This document shows positions 12,172-25,125 of a stretch of DNA of 64,000 nt, one piece after another (position 1 is the stretch's first letter; each line of letters opens with the position of its first letter). The stretch is from Dicaeum eximium (taxonomy: Eukaryota; Chordata; Aves; Passeriformes; Dicaeidae). The stretch covers positions 2,790,453 through 2,854,452 of the forward strand of contig VWZP01005658.1 in assembly GCA_013396995.1 (NCBI GenBank), in the 5' to 3' direction. Under the pieces are notes generated by a model. It had not been told where the DNA came from. It worked only from the letters and a program-made list of their open reading frames with translations, and did not search any database. Made by a program: the position numbers and the translations under genes.

Positions 12172-15100
12172 GTACCTCTAGTGTTCACACTCTCCTTGTC
12201 TGGTTTAGAATGAAGATATTGCTCTCTTTGTCACTGCTTTTTAATGTTTTTTTCCCCTACCCAAAGCATCAGAGAGACCATCAGCACGAGCAGGTTTATT
12301 TGTGACTTGGCTGGTGCTGTGCATCAACACTAATGGAGGAGTAGAAGAAAATTTCAGCTGGTATAAAATGAAGTAGTGAACTCCTTTCTGCTTCATGTTT
12401 GTGGACTTGATAGATGCCTGGAGTGTTTGTTTACAGGAAATGAATAGTTAAAGAAAATTAAGGCTCAGTTGAATAGCACCATTAGGTTAAACAGATTCCT
12501 CTTCTAGGATTAAAGGTTGATGAAAGATAATGTAAGTAAGTAATTTGACCTCCTAGTAAAATGCTTAACTTTTTCCAGCTTGCTTTGTGTAATTTTGGGT
12601 TTGGTCTTCCGTGTTGATGGGGAATTAATGTATTTTTGTGAGATGGGTGGGAAAACCTAATGATAGGAAACAATACGAGAATAGTGGGTGAGGAAATGTA
12701 AGGGATTATGGAGAAAAACTGTATGGGAAGTTATATTGGTTAGGAATCATAAATAACTGCAATTTGTAAGAAGTGCATGAAGTCCTTGAGTCTCTTTTTT
12801 ATCTATTATTAATTACACTGATTGCCTATTTTACTCTTTTCTGTTTCAAAGTTGCCACAAGCCAGCTTGATTTCATCAGGTAGCCTGGAAAGTGCATCCA
12901 CCAAAATCAATGTCAGCCCTTTGAAATGTTGTTTGAAGGATTAATTACGAAGCTGTGTGAGCTGGCTGCATAACTCAAAGTGTTGTCTCTATTTTAGGAG
13001 GCCTCTGTTATGTGACTGAAGAATTTGGCTTATGCACCTTAGCAGGTGACACTGGCTTCACATTAAAAAAACTTGAACAACTCTAGAACAGAAAATGAGG
13101 TGATTGCAAGGGAAGATATCTGGTATCAAATGCTGTTGTAAAAAAAGCCATGCCCAAATGCTTGTTGCTTTCCTTCACAGAGACACAGTCTGTTTATTTC
13201 ATAGATAGACATATTTCTATTAAGGCAAATTACAGTGAACCTCTAATTTACAGTATCACATGGGTCTGCCTAGTGATGTATTAATTAAGTGCTCTGGAGG
13301 TGTTCAGTGGGAGAGCTGAACCAGAGCATGGAAAGAACAAATCAAAGTTTATGAAGGAGAATCCATCTGTGCCAGAACCTTTGTGTGAAACAGTCATCAA
13401 ATCAAAGTTGAATATTTGCATTGGCCAGTTTGTAATTGTGGTTACTGTGGAACACAAACAAAATACACACTGGGTTTAGATCAGGAATACCTCACAGCTG
13501 TGAGAGACAAATTTAAAAAAAAAAAATCATTATCACTTGACACAACCAAAGACACTCATCGTGTGCAATGTGCTATTGTAAAGGTGCTCAGATGCAGAAA
13601 TGAGCTGTCTCAGAGTAGCCAGCACTTTCCCAGGGGGAGAACAGGAAGAGAACATGCCTACAGCTTCCACCCCTGTGCTTTACACTTCAAATACTGGGTA
13701 GAACAGAGCAAAGGGTAAACCACAACTGATATTTTTCTGCTTCCTTGCACAGAGGCTCAAAAACAGTGTTTGTAGGCATTTTTAGCCATTATTAATCCAT
13801 GCAATTGTAACCTTCGTCATTTTCTCCCTTCAAAGTGTAGAAGACGTTGAAATAACAGCCTAAGGAGGTTTCAAAATTGGGACTTGGCATTTAAAGCCTA
13901 GTCAGCTTGCATGGCATTGTGTAGTAATTGCTAGTTAATGTAATAGCAGAACCATTACAGTGACAAAATCTTAGAGTGTATTTCTCTCTTGATGTGTAAA
14001 TTAAGACTGTCAGAAAGCAGTCCCAATATTAAATAGTCCCCCTCATCCATTCCAGTTTGAAAACACTTTGCTTAGTCACTGGAAGCATACAGATACTCTT
14101 TTGCTTGTGTCTGCCATATTCCCTAAAATGATCTTTCACACATTCCTAAGGAGAAAGGAAATGTTTGAGGGATGATATGCTGGACAAAGGAGCAGTGATT
14201 TTTAACTCAAATTCTGGTAGAAAGTTTTGAAGCAAACTACACAAAATTCAAGCTTCTTCAGCCTGAGTATTTTGGTACAGTATTTCTTTTCAAATAGCAG
14301 TGCAAGATTGAAGAAATTCAGAAAAGATAATGTGTTACCAGGGATGGGAGAGAGATTTTTAAATAAGTGCTAGCCTATTTGTAGAAATTACGGGAATTGC
14401 AATAAAACCAAACAGTACTTATGTGTTTTTTTCCCATTCTGTAAATCTTAATTGTTGCCATCATGGTATAGACATTAAAATATAGTTCTCCAACCTACTT
14501 TTAGCAAACACAAAAAATAGCAAACTAAAATTTCCCATATTGCTTTCTCACTTTAGCAGAATTCTTCATAGGTGTATTTCTTCTACCCAAGATCTCAAAC
14601 GATTTTGTGAATTACCAGGAAAAGTCACTGAAACATTTCTTTGTGGCAGAGTGAAATGTTATTGACTGTACTGCTGTTCCCCCTCATGTGCTTGGTTGAG
14701 CATCTTGGTGCTTTCACCTCCTCCAGTTCCTCTTCTGTTCCTGATGAACTTCTAATGATCATGGCCCAGCAGCAAGTGAATCTGCTGCAGGTGGTGTGAA
14801 TGTGAGTTGTGTATTTTACCTTTATTTAGGGCGTGGTGAGGTCCTGGGAGTGCCTGTGGTACTGATCCAGGGTCACTGAGCTTGCTCCTTGTCTCGTCAA
14901 ACTTGGGTAGTTTCTTCCTCCTCTGGTCAAATAGAAGTTGCAAACTGGTTCTAGAGAGATTTACATGGGCTTATGTAGTCTTGTAAATTGTTTTTTGTGA
15001 AGTGGTAGTTTGTTGGGATTCGTGTGTGCTGAAATAATGGATCACTTCTAGGGGAAGGAGTGAAAAAACCCAACCAAACCACTACACAGTAGCACATTTA

Positions 15101-16844
15101 CCAAAGCCAGCAAGCTTGCAGTGCTAATTGTTGAATTCCATGGAGGAAATAACCCATGGAGAAACCAAGCAGCTGCCATGTGGTGTTAGGTCAAGCAATG
15201 ACTTCAGCTGGGATTAGCAAAGACAGGAATTGCTGCTTACCCTTCTCCCACAGCACATCTCTGCTCTGCCCCTCTGCTGAAGGCTGTGCTATGTGAGACC
15301 TGTGGCACTGACCCAGAAATCCATCTCATTCCTGGTGTGGTGAACATCTTGCCTGGCAGACCTTGGACAAAGGGTCTCAGTAGGACACAGTGGAGCTGCT
15401 CTGAGCTGTCCCACAGTATTGCACAGTATGCAATCTGCCTTCATCTCTACGTCCCACATGAAAAATTCTTCTTTCCCCAATGGTTTCCCTGCAGTGGGGT
15501 GAACTGCTGTTTCTCTGTCTTAAGGATGAATTGGTAGTTTTTCATCATTGTGTTACTCAGTGTTGAGGAATATTTCTAGGGATTCTTTGATCAATGTATT
15601 CAAGGTAATCACTGTGAGGCAATTAAAAAAAAGGAGCACTTTGAAGTTGCTGAGAGAAAAAGTTCTTCCTCAGACACTGCTTTCTGTCCAGTAGAGAAAC
15701 TTAAATTTCATATAATAATTATTATGCTACTATCATGGTATTTAGAGAGCCATTTCTCCTTCTTCTTGCAAATGAACTTTAAACTCTGTATAAAGACCTT
15801 CCAATAAATGCACTGGATTACAGATGTGCAGTTTAGGAAGAAGGTTTGAGGGAAGGTGATCTAATTCTAATGAGGTAATTTAAAAGGACTAATGTTTTGT
15901 TAAACAGAGAATCACAGTAATATTCAGCAATGAAGCAAAAACTTAGATACAATTAAAATGTTTAAAAATTTATAACTGTTAAAAATTGTATTTACTGTTT
16001 TTTGCAATGGTTCCCCTTCCCTTTAGTTTTAGAAAGACAGACTCATAGTTTGTTAATCACAAAGAAAAAGGAAAAGGAAGCAAGAATACAGAATTGTTCT
16101 TATTATAAGAAATAGTCAGAAACTGATTAGTGTGGGTGGAATTAATTATTAAATCTACCCACACTTTCTGTTTTTTTTTTTTAAATTTTTGCAATTCAAT
16201 TATCCACCAGTAAATGTTATCATGCAATCACAGGCAAGATGGTAATTAGTATTTATGAATTGCTGCTTTTTAAGTCTGACCTTTAGATAAATTCCATTTG
16301 TGGAGGTGGTTTTAGGTATACAGTTATCTTGAGGAACTGTGTATTTTTTTGTTTTGTTTTTCCTGGGTTCTGATTTTTTGATACACTGTTGCAGTAGCAG
16401 TGACTTACAATCCCCTTTTATTTTTGCTAATAAGAATAGACTTTAATGCACAGAAAGGTTCTCTTGTAAATCACTGAATTAAAAAAAAAAAAAACCCAAC
16501 CAATTCTTAAGGTAAAGAAATGCATGTAAATGAGAGGTCAGTGCAAAGTACTGTGAAAGGTAGTGAACAGATGCCTTTTAAAATCAAGCTTCTTATCTGG
16601 GTGCCTAAATGAGATTTAGATGCCTGTGCTTAACCAGACACTTACAAAGATTTTATGTTTTAATTATTTATGAGCCCTTGAACAGAGCAGAGGTCAGTGG
16701 TGTTATCTTTACCAGCTAGTTATACATCAGTATGCCTACATGCTGAAAATAACCATTTTCACCCCTTCTGAAACAGAAACCCTGTGCTCCTAATCTCCCA
16801 CACGGATTTTGCAGTGTCCAGGGGCTATTAGAGGGGATTGTGGG
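12172..16844. other. Unique AT-rich non-coding DNA
   Basis: No gene, RNA or repeat family recognised. The 100-codon plus frame at 13416-13718 crosses an A-rich spot and has no motif. The frames at 15286-15537 (plus) and 15289-15480 (minus) overlap each other. Short A or T runs occur at 16170-16181 (T) and 16481-16494 (A). Confidence 0.55.
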
Positions 16845-16876
16845 AGTCAGTGGGATCCCAGCTAATCCCACTGACT
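16845..16876. repeat. Perfect 12-bp inverted repeat (hairpin)
   Basis: AGTCAGTGGGAT (16845-16856) and ATCCCACTGACT (16865-16876) are exact reverse complements separated by the eight-base loop CCCAGCTA. The stem is half G+C and would fold stably in single-stranded DNA or RNA. A rho-type terminator makes no sense in this eukaryotic context. It is shorter than a typical microRNA precursor stem. Confidence 0.85.
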
Positions 16877-17663
16877 GAGGGATTGTGGTCAGCCCTGCTC
16901 AGTCACTTCTCCAATGAAGGCTCCAGCCATGGAAGAAAAGCAATTATTGCTTTGATCCCCAGCCTGTCCTACCAACATGCTTTGTGCTCCTGCTAGAATG
17001 AGTCTGGCTGGGGGTGCAGCTCTGCCAGAATCCGTGTAAATGTTCTTCAGCTAGAAAGAAAAAAAAAACAAAGAGAGAGAAAATACTGTTTGGTTTAACC
17101 AAAAAAATGAAAAGAGGACTCTTGTTGAATTTATGCATCTATAAAAGTATTTGTGTATATCTTAGATTTGTGTGATGTGTTTGGGGGTTTTAATATTATG
17201 CTGAGGATTCATTGCTAGCTGAAGTGCTCCACTGTGCCAGGATTTCAGGGCACTTGTTCTCTCGAGGAAACAAGCTTGTCTGGAGAAGAATTACAGAATC
17301 TTAAAGTTGAATCACTATGTCTCACGTCTTTCACATTTTGAATTATTTTGTTTGCTTATGTTATAGAGGATTTCTTCCTAGTACGTTGATTTAATGCATT
17401 TTAAAGCATTAAATTTTTTTTTTTCAAATATAAGAACAGCTGATATCAGTAAATTTGATTTGATCAAAATGGGTTAAGTCTCCTGGGTGCCACAGTTGGA
17501 TGTGCTGCTCTTGGAGGCTGCAGAGTGGTCCTGGGAGCAGAGCAGAATGGCTCCTTATGTCAGCTATGCTCGAAGAGCAGCTCTGAGTGCAGGAAATAAA
17601 CCATGGCTGGGCTGGGTTGTTTGTTGCTTGGCTTTGTAAGCTTTTAAAACTGATTTAAGTAGG
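16877..17663. other. Unique non-coding DNA
   Basis: Mostly AT-rich with no recognisable gene. At about 17290-17315 the words ACAGAATC and AAAGTTGAA faintly recall the minus-strand 3' end of a CR1 element, but the match is too short to call. Confidence 0.5.
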
Positions 17664-17692
17664 ATATATATATATACACACACACATACACA
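17664..17692. repeat. (TA)n(CA)n microsatellite
   Basis: An alternating TA run passes directly into a CA run with one interruption (CACATACACA). The total is about 29 bases. It makes a Tyr-Ile / Cys-Val string in the minus-strand 119-codon frame at 17564-17923, which is not a gene. Confidence 0.85.
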
Positions 17693-20600
17693 AATAGTCT
17701 TGTACCCTCTGATGGGCAAATATGCCCTTGTTTCCCATTTTTCCCACATTTGAACAGTATAAGGTAACTTTGCAGAGTTGACTTGACAAGTATTAAATAT
17801 TCCATCATGTTCTAGATGTGAAATTAAACTTGAGGATGAATTATTTTTTTGCAATACTATTTTTCTATGCTCTGAAAGTGGTTTTGAAATGTATTGAGTC
17901 ATAAAGTTGCTCCAGCTGGACAATAATTCAGTTATTGAAACTGGATATGGAGAAAAAAATGCACTGAATTTCTTTGCCTTCTTGGTTTCACTTTTTTAAC
18001 CATCACTTCCTTTAAAAAATGTAGAATCCTGATAAGAACATGATATAATATTATGTGCTGCTGTGATTTAACTAAATAACATAACATATCCTTGAACAGC
18101 AACATAAATAAGGACTCTAATTTTACTTAAGTAAAAAAACCCATGAGTAAAACTGTAAAGTTTAAGACTCTGAAGACAGATTTGAGTTCATGGGGTTTTT
18201 TTTAAGATAAAAAAGTTTAATTTCCAGTTCTACTTAAGTTGCTTTAATGAACAGTAGTTGTTCAGCAAATTAAATGCAGAAATTCATTAAAGTTGCAGGA
18301 AAATAACAACATCTTAGTCAATTTTCTTTGGGAACTGATTCCCTTTGCCTATAGGTGTGTTTGGTTTTGAGTTTTCAATATTTTGCCACCTTAAAGTCTG
18401 TATTGATTTTATATTTTATACACTATCTGAATACATTATTCAGTTGAATGATATTTTGGTCTTGAGATTTTTGTGGCCGATTTAATTTTGGGATCATAAA
18501 CAGGGAAACCATTCTAATATTCAAATTTTTTTTTCTTTAATTTGCCTTCAGGACAGTCTGCATTGATTTGTTTCTTCTACTTTCATATGAATTTGAATGT
18601 AAAACTGCTCTGAGAAAAGTCCTACTAAAAACAAAGCTCAGTGTGTGCATGCAGAGCCAAGGATACTTTTTATTTAGGGTGGTTTTTTTTTCTTTTTTGC
18701 CATTTGAGTAGAAGAAAATATTTGTGTAATTTCAGCATGTTTGGTCCCTAATGTAATGGATCAGCTTAGCTGGGAACTGAACTGAGATACTTAATGAGCA
18801 GGGACTTTAGCTGCAGTATATTCTTACATCTGGAAAAGAATTAAATAACACTAAGGAGCTGTGGGAAGAGACATAGAGGTGTCCTTTACGAATGATTTAT
18901 GAGAGTTCATGCTCTTTCACACACCATGAAAATGGATTCATGCTAATGAGCTAGATTTTGATCTTCAGAACTTTAGCAATAGTATTAATGCACAAAATGC
19001 TATGTTTAACAAGTGGAAATATGTGGTATTAAAATACTTCTAAGCAATTTTTTTTATATGAGGAGAAAAATGTGTTTGAGAAGGATGCACTGTTTCCACT
19101 GCCATCTTGGTTTCCACACTGTATTTAAAATTCCATAGTGGAGTTCATGATCTTTATTTGCCTTTTGCCAGCCACCCTAGAGTGATCTGCAGGACTTGAG
19201 TTGTAAAAGATAGAGAGATGCCTTGTGGCATTCTGGAAGGCAAATGCTTTTGCATGAGCTGCTCCCTGAAGTTCATATTTAGAGGTTGACTAAAACTGCC
19301 TCCTTTTGCCTTCAGCCCCACTATCTTTCACACAAATTAGGCTCCCTGACTAATGTTGATTATGTAATAATTACTGTCACTCCATTGTTGGCAATTTTCC
19401 CTGAAACACTAAAACAAGATATGAAAGTTATTAATCTTGAATTATTTTCCGATTCACTTTCCAGATGTTGTGCAGTAGATCTGCTACTCTGTGATGCACC
19501 AGAAAGCTGAAAATCTGAGATTTACCTGTGCTGATTCACATGACCTGTAGTCAGGATCCATCAACAAAGACATGCCAGCTGCCATTTCATCTGAAGGAAA
19601 CCCAAACCAATCAAAAGGAAATGCTTCTCAGAGGTAAGGGAGATTACTTTTTAAAAATTTATTCTCTCTTGGGTGATGAATTCTGACCATTTTAAACTGT
19701 GCAGCTGTGTTGCATTTTTGTATTTGTTGCAGGAAAGCGGCAAAACCAAAAAAAAGGTGTGTGGGGGGGAAATGAAAGCAGCTCTTTAGCCTTGGGTTTT
19801 GAATTATTCCTCTAAGGCTAATTTAAATTTTTAAATCAAGATTTTTCTGCAGTTAGGATATCTGTTTCTCGTCACCAAAGAATTCGTATGGGGTTCTTCC
19901 TCTTACATTACAGAAATGAAAATTTTCCTCTCACAGAAAATGGAAAAATACCTGAAAACTTACAGGTTTCTGCTCTGCCTTCTATCTGCTCCAGAAGGCA
20001 TATAAGCAAATTAATGTGCATTTCTGGGTTATACCCTGTCTAGTTTATGAAGTTGGCCCCTTCCACATCCTTGTATGGTAAAGGGGAGGTGAGCCGTACA
20101 TTACATTTTGAACACCTGACTTTTGGGAAGCAGAGACTGGCAATGAACTCTGAGCAATGAGTGCATAAGCCTGACTTAAAGAGCTTCCACAGGGATATCT
20201 GAGCCCAGGCTTTGTGGTGGACACTTTGGGGATGGCTTTTATTGCTGTTGCTGTGCCAAGTCCTTGTTACAGCCATTTGTATGAAGCTGCAGCCTGGGGT
20301 GATTAGTCTGGTGTAGATGGGCAGGAGGGAGCTGACTCTGGTGTGGGGCTGCAGAGAAAAGGCTGTGGGTTTGGAGGAAATGTCATGGATTGGATTTGAC
20401 CTCTGCAGAAAATGAGCTGTGGAAATCCTTGGGACTCTCACCCAGAAAAACAGAGAGCAGGCATTTTCCTCATCAAATGGCCTTCAACAGTTTAACTTAT
20501 TTTTCTCTTGCTAGAAGGGCAAAAGCCTGTCTGTATCTTGGCCTCTCAATCTTGCCTTTTATTATTCTTGAATAGTTTTAGCTGAGGCAAGACACACTTG

Positions 20601-23600
20601 TCATTCTTGGCTTTATAATTTTCTTCCTGAGTGTGATTATAGTGAAAAATATTAGACAAAGGAGTAGGAGGGGAGAGAAAAGCTTTGAAATTGTGCATGT
20701 GGGCTGTAGCTAGAACCCCTGGGTGAGTTAATTAGCATGGTGGGAGCCTGCCTGCCTGGGCTATTAGTACTGAGCACTGTGGTATTGGTGCTTTGAAAAT
20801 GCTCTTGAAATGAAGATTGCTCACAGAGCAGGAGGGTAATATGTGGTGTTATTGTCTATACATTTTGCTGCAATTTCATACTTCCAGGAGGCTGCTAGCA
20901 ATGTGACACCAGTTTATGCTGTTGCTGTGATATATTTTTTTTAAACATGGGTATCTTAAAGGCTACAAGCAAAAGCCTGAGAAGTTAGGAAGTTGAAGGA
21001 AAGAGGGGATTATATTTGTTTAATTAGGAATGCCATCCTTATTGCAATTCACACTTTCACTCCTAGAAATCTCAGTCAATTTGTAGAAGCTGGAGTCTTT
21101 ACTGATCAACTTTGGGTATGTTTTGAGACTGATCAGTAACCAACCATTCCTCTAAAACTTAATGGTGCACTGGACACAGGGCAAAATGCCCTGTCTGACA
21201 GCTCCTGCCTCACAGGCCTGAAATGGTTGGAGATGTGTTTTGTCTCTTTGTTGTAGAACACCCCCTTCCATAGTAAAAGCAGCAAAAATAGCACAAAATT
21301 GGCTTGCTAACAGCATTATTGGCTTGTACCCCATCAGCAAAAGCCACACATGGATGTGGTGTTCAAAGTTTTTTCCCTTCCTTAGTTAGCAGTATAAAGT
21401 GGAGAATAATCTAAAACAAGTGCTTAGCTTGTCCCCAGGTGTCAGATGCCAAAGTCACTGAAACCTGTAATTTAGGTGACCTGGCAAAGTTGTCAAATTC
21501 TGGAAAGTCTTTTGGAATATTTCTGTTATATCAGCTTCTGCCAAAGTCTTTGTAATAGTTGCACAGAGAACAGATTAGTTACTGGGTTTTCTCCTTAGAT
21601 TATCCATTAGGATGCTTAACCACTTTGTGTGTCGGGGGTGGAGTTCTTCATTTAACCAGATAAAATCTAGTATTAGATTCAGTTGATTGAATCTCATTTA
21701 TTTCCTGCTATTAGACCAGGACAATAGGTTCTTATACCTTATTAATAAAGAGTTGATGCCTTCATCCACAACTCTGTCTTCTCCATATCTCTTTGTGTAT
21801 ATATTTGTAGTGTAATGTTGAACTAATGTGCTGAATCTCTATAGTACAAATTCAGCTCAGTCTGTCCATTTTGGTCAGTATGTTGGAAGAAATATATTAA
21901 ATTATAGCTAATAATTATAGCCAAGACCTATGTCAAAGGAAAGCAAAAAGATCTTGCTTTGGGCAGAGTTATAAGATAGGTGTGATGTGGAAATAATGAA
22001 AAGGATGAAGGGAAAAAATAATAATAAAGAGAACATTGTGAGCTCTAAGAACTTTTGAAAAAGCAAAAATTTTACCTACTGTTCTTTAACTTCTGATACA
22101 GATTTTATGTATTTACATATAAACAGAGAACATTACCTATTAATATTCAGACAGTCAGATACTCAAGTATTTTGTCCCTTTTCAGGAATTTAAAATGCTA
22201 ATGAATGACTAGACTTCAATAACAAGCTGCCTAATTTCACTTGCAATGATTTAACAAGTGTTTTCCATCTGGGAGAGCCAAGAAACAAACAACTCAATTT
22301 TTGGCAGCAGATTTTTTAATTTATTGTTCTTTCTGAGGTTGCATTATCATGGAGCAATGTAAAGGGAGTTATTTTCTGTTTCTGGTCCCTGTCAGAAAAA
22401 TACACATGGGTAATCTTGTTAGAAGAGGAAAAATTTATCCAGAAGACTTATGTCAACACATTCTCTACAGCTTTTTCTTTAAAAGCACAGATTGAGTATC
22501 ATATTTTTCAAAGCCAAGAACCAAACATTTATTTACGATGGAATATTCAAATCTTTGAGGCTTATTTTTAGAGTAGTGATTAGGGAAATTTGAGGCTGTG
22601 TTGCAAAACTCCAAAAAATGCATTGTTATGTTGTGTAGAAAAAAGACATTGTATATTTTGTATCAAATACACTTTCTAAAAGTGCATTTATAATATATTT
22701 TTGTAATTTCTTAGGGCACTTTCTTCTCATAGTGCAATACAGTAAACTTTTGGATTATGGCATGTGTCAAGAACCACACAAAAAGTAGGTATCTTTTTTG
22801 GTACATTCAGTGTGGATATTACCTAAAGACAATGCTGTGTGATACCAGCTGGCATTTTCAGCATGTCCTTAAAAGCTCTATTTATTCCTTCTTCACTCCT
22901 TTCCCCTCAGTTGTAAATAACTTGTTTCACCTAATTTCCTTTAGAGTTCTAAAACTTTCCCTTTCAAAGCAAGATGTAATGAAGGTGTGAATAAATAATT
23001 GCTCTTCTCTGGTGCAAATGCAGAGTATTTACCTTAAGGTTTTTTTCTTTTTGCAGTTTAAGAACTTGATATAGAATGAAAATGTCTAATTCAGGCATCC
23101 TAGGTAATGGAGAAAAACATGAATATTTTTGCTACTGGTATCACTGTTGACTGCTCAAGGAGAAAGGGGATCCTGTTGTGATATTTTCATTCCATTTGCA
23201 TAAATAAGATTCTCTGCCTTATGTACTGAATGTGTGCTGTCTAGCCAGCAAGGGACCACAATGTGGATGCAACCATTTACATGGGAAATTCCTTTAATCC
23301 TGTGGCTGTGCATGCATTTAGAGCTGTGGATGTCCTTGGAGCAGTCAGTTTATTCAGCTCTTTGCAGCATCAACCCCTCAGTCTTGAAAACACAGAGAAA
23401 ACAACAGCAGAATTCATTCTTTCTATGAATGTGCTTAATAAGAGCAAATGGGAGCAGCTACAATGGCAAAATGTTCAGGAGAGAAAAGTGTTTCCATGTC
23501 ATGTCATATAATTGTGGGGAATATCCCTTGTAAAACAGAAGGAGGGGACTTTTATCACAATGGCTTTGTTAATACAGGCATGTCACAGATTTAGGTTTTG

Positions 23601-23838
23601 GTGTTTGTTGTAGAATTGTTATACTTATTTGCTGCTTATGTTGTCAGGTCTTCTAAGGTTTCCTAAATAAAAGTTTAAAATTATAGTATTAGAGGCCAGT
23701 AGTGCTGCTGCTTTAATAGGGAGCTTTGAAATGAAAATATTTATGGTCAATTAATTCCTATTGACTTCAGTATACCTAAGATCAGGCAACAAATTCCTTC
23801 TTTCTCAGTTTTTTTCAGCCTTATTGAACTGGAGTAAT
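17693..23838. other. Unique AT-rich non-coding DNA
   Basis: Six kilobases without a recognised repeat or gene. The minus-strand frame at 20040-20441 (133 codons) has no motif and is within chance expectation. A 10-bp inverted repeat lies at 21099-21139. Overlapping plus frames at 23234-23428 and 23263-23511 are each other's shadows. Confidence 0.55.
21099..21139. repeat. 10-bp inverted repeat
   Basis: TTACTGATCA (21099-21108) and TGATCAGTAA (21130-21139) are exact reverse complements 21 bases apart. Each arm contains the palindrome TGATCA. No function is evident. Confidence 0.75.
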
Positions 23839-23869
23839 CACACACACACAGACAGACAGACACACACAC
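23839..23869. repeat. (CA)n(GACA)n(CA)n compound microsatellite
   Basis: A CA run, then three GACA units, then another CA run, about 31 bases in total. It is likely length-polymorphic. It encodes the Thr/Asp/Gln or Cys/Val repeats seen in the short frames on both strands here. Confidence 0.9.
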
Positions 23870-24858
23870 TCTCCCATTTTATTTCTATCCTTTGCCATCT
23901 TAAAAGGAAATGGGGAACTAAAAAAGGAGGCTGTGGGCAGAAAAAAGCTTCTTCTCTGTGGCAGTAAGTGAGCTGCAGCAGCTTTGGTCCTGCAGCCTTG
24001 TTCTGCACTGCGGGGTGGGCAGTGGCTGGGATCCGAGCCTCGTGGCTGTGTGGGGTTTATTGCTCCTTTTCCGCTCTCCCATGCCTGGGAGTGAAATCCT
24101 ACAGTGTGCATGTCACTTGCCAGACTAATTGAACCTCATCAAAGTTAAATCAAATGCAAAGATAAATATTAGTAAGCATAAGCTCTCATAAAATTATTTT
24201 GTGGTTATTTATTGAAGGAGCAGGCCTTGGGTTTGTTTGTTTTTATTTTATACAACTGTATTAGATTGCTTTTTATGCTTTTCACCCAGTGTAAGGACTG
24301 GTTTGTTTTGGTAATGCAACAGTTTAACTCTAATTAGGAAATTGTGCAATGAAAAACCTTAGCATTTAAGAAAATACTATTCCTTTAAAGGTTCTACATG
24401 CTGGATGTAAGTTAATGCAATTTTCATTAGAAGTTTTCATTGAGTCCCATCTGTTTGAATATACAGCAATGATGAATTATTAATGTGTATTGCTGTAAGA
24501 GAATAGTAATTTACTGATGGAAAAAAGCATTTGGTTTGATACAGGAAATTAAATCACTTTATGCTTGTGAAGCTTGTTAATTATATCTGAAGTAAAGGAT
24601 TTTAATTGATCTCAATACTTGCTGTGCAAAATAATTTTCTTCACTTGAATGTGAAAGGATGCATAACCATTTTTTATTCTGTTTTTATCCTTAATATTAG
24701 TTTAAGCTGTTAAAGAAAAAAGCCCAAACAGTAGTTTTCAGCAGCTAATAACAATTTGGTACAAACATAATTTACCCTCTACTCAGCTTTCAGTAAATGG
24801 AAAAAAGAATAAAAAACCACAATCCTTATCTTTGATGTATTGCCTTGCATGAAAAGAT
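23870..24858. other. Unique non-coding DNA, possible conserved element
   Basis: The part from about 24120 to 24640 is AT-rich, without simple repeats, and contains many TTAAT and ATTA words. Its texture is that of vertebrate non-coding DNA under constraint, but this cannot be judged without an alignment. No gene is seen. Confidence 0.35.
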
Positions 24859-24890
24859 GGTTAACCTCTGGGTTAACCTCATTAACCTCT
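24859..24890. repeat. Short tandem repeat of TTAACCTC
   Basis: GGTTAACCTCTG is followed by GGTTAACCTCAT and TAACCTCTAGG: about 2.7 copies of a 12-base unit. This is a small local duplication. Confidence 0.75.
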
Positions 24891-24904
24891 AGGCAGCCTT
24901 CCCA

Positions 24905-25125
24905 AAATCCTCTTTGTAGTCCTGTGTGAGGTGTGGGCCGCGGAAACTCAGCCCAAACCCTTCTCAGTGCTGGCCAGAGGTGCTGCTGGAGACGGGGGTG
25001 TGCCCCACTGGCAGCTCTGGCTGGGACAGGACAGTCCCTCCCTTGTGCAGTGGCCATCCCTGGACTCCTGAGAGCCCCTGCTGCCAGGGCAGCAGCAGGT
25101 TTTGTGTTTGCACAGGTAAAATCAG
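24905..25125. other. GC-rich island, no gene recognised
   Basis: About 220 bases at clearly higher G+C than the flanks, with few CpG pairs apart from the GGCCGCGG spot near 24937. Three frames are open across it (24926-25156 and 24933-25133 plus; 24779-25216 minus). CAGGTAAAA near 25115 would be a good splice donor and CTTCTCAG near 24965 a possible acceptor, but no frame gives a recognisable protein. A tight hairpin, CTGCTGCC/GGCAGCAG with a two-base loop, sits at 25078-25095. I treat it as an unexplained GC-rich patch. Confidence 0.4.

Noticed and set aside
13416..13718. 100-codon plus-strand frame
   Set aside because: It crosses an A-rich homopolymer that gives a Lys run, with no domain recognised.
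17290..17315. Faint resemblance to the minus-strand CR1 3' end
   Set aside because: Only about 20 bases match loosely and no further CR1 sequence follows.
17564..17923. 119-codon minus-strand open frame
   Set aside because: It runs through the TA/CA microsatellite, which supplies its Cys/Val and Tyr/Ile repeats.
20040..20441. 133-codon minus-strand open frame
   Set aside because: Composition is unremarkable and no domain or splice pattern is visible.
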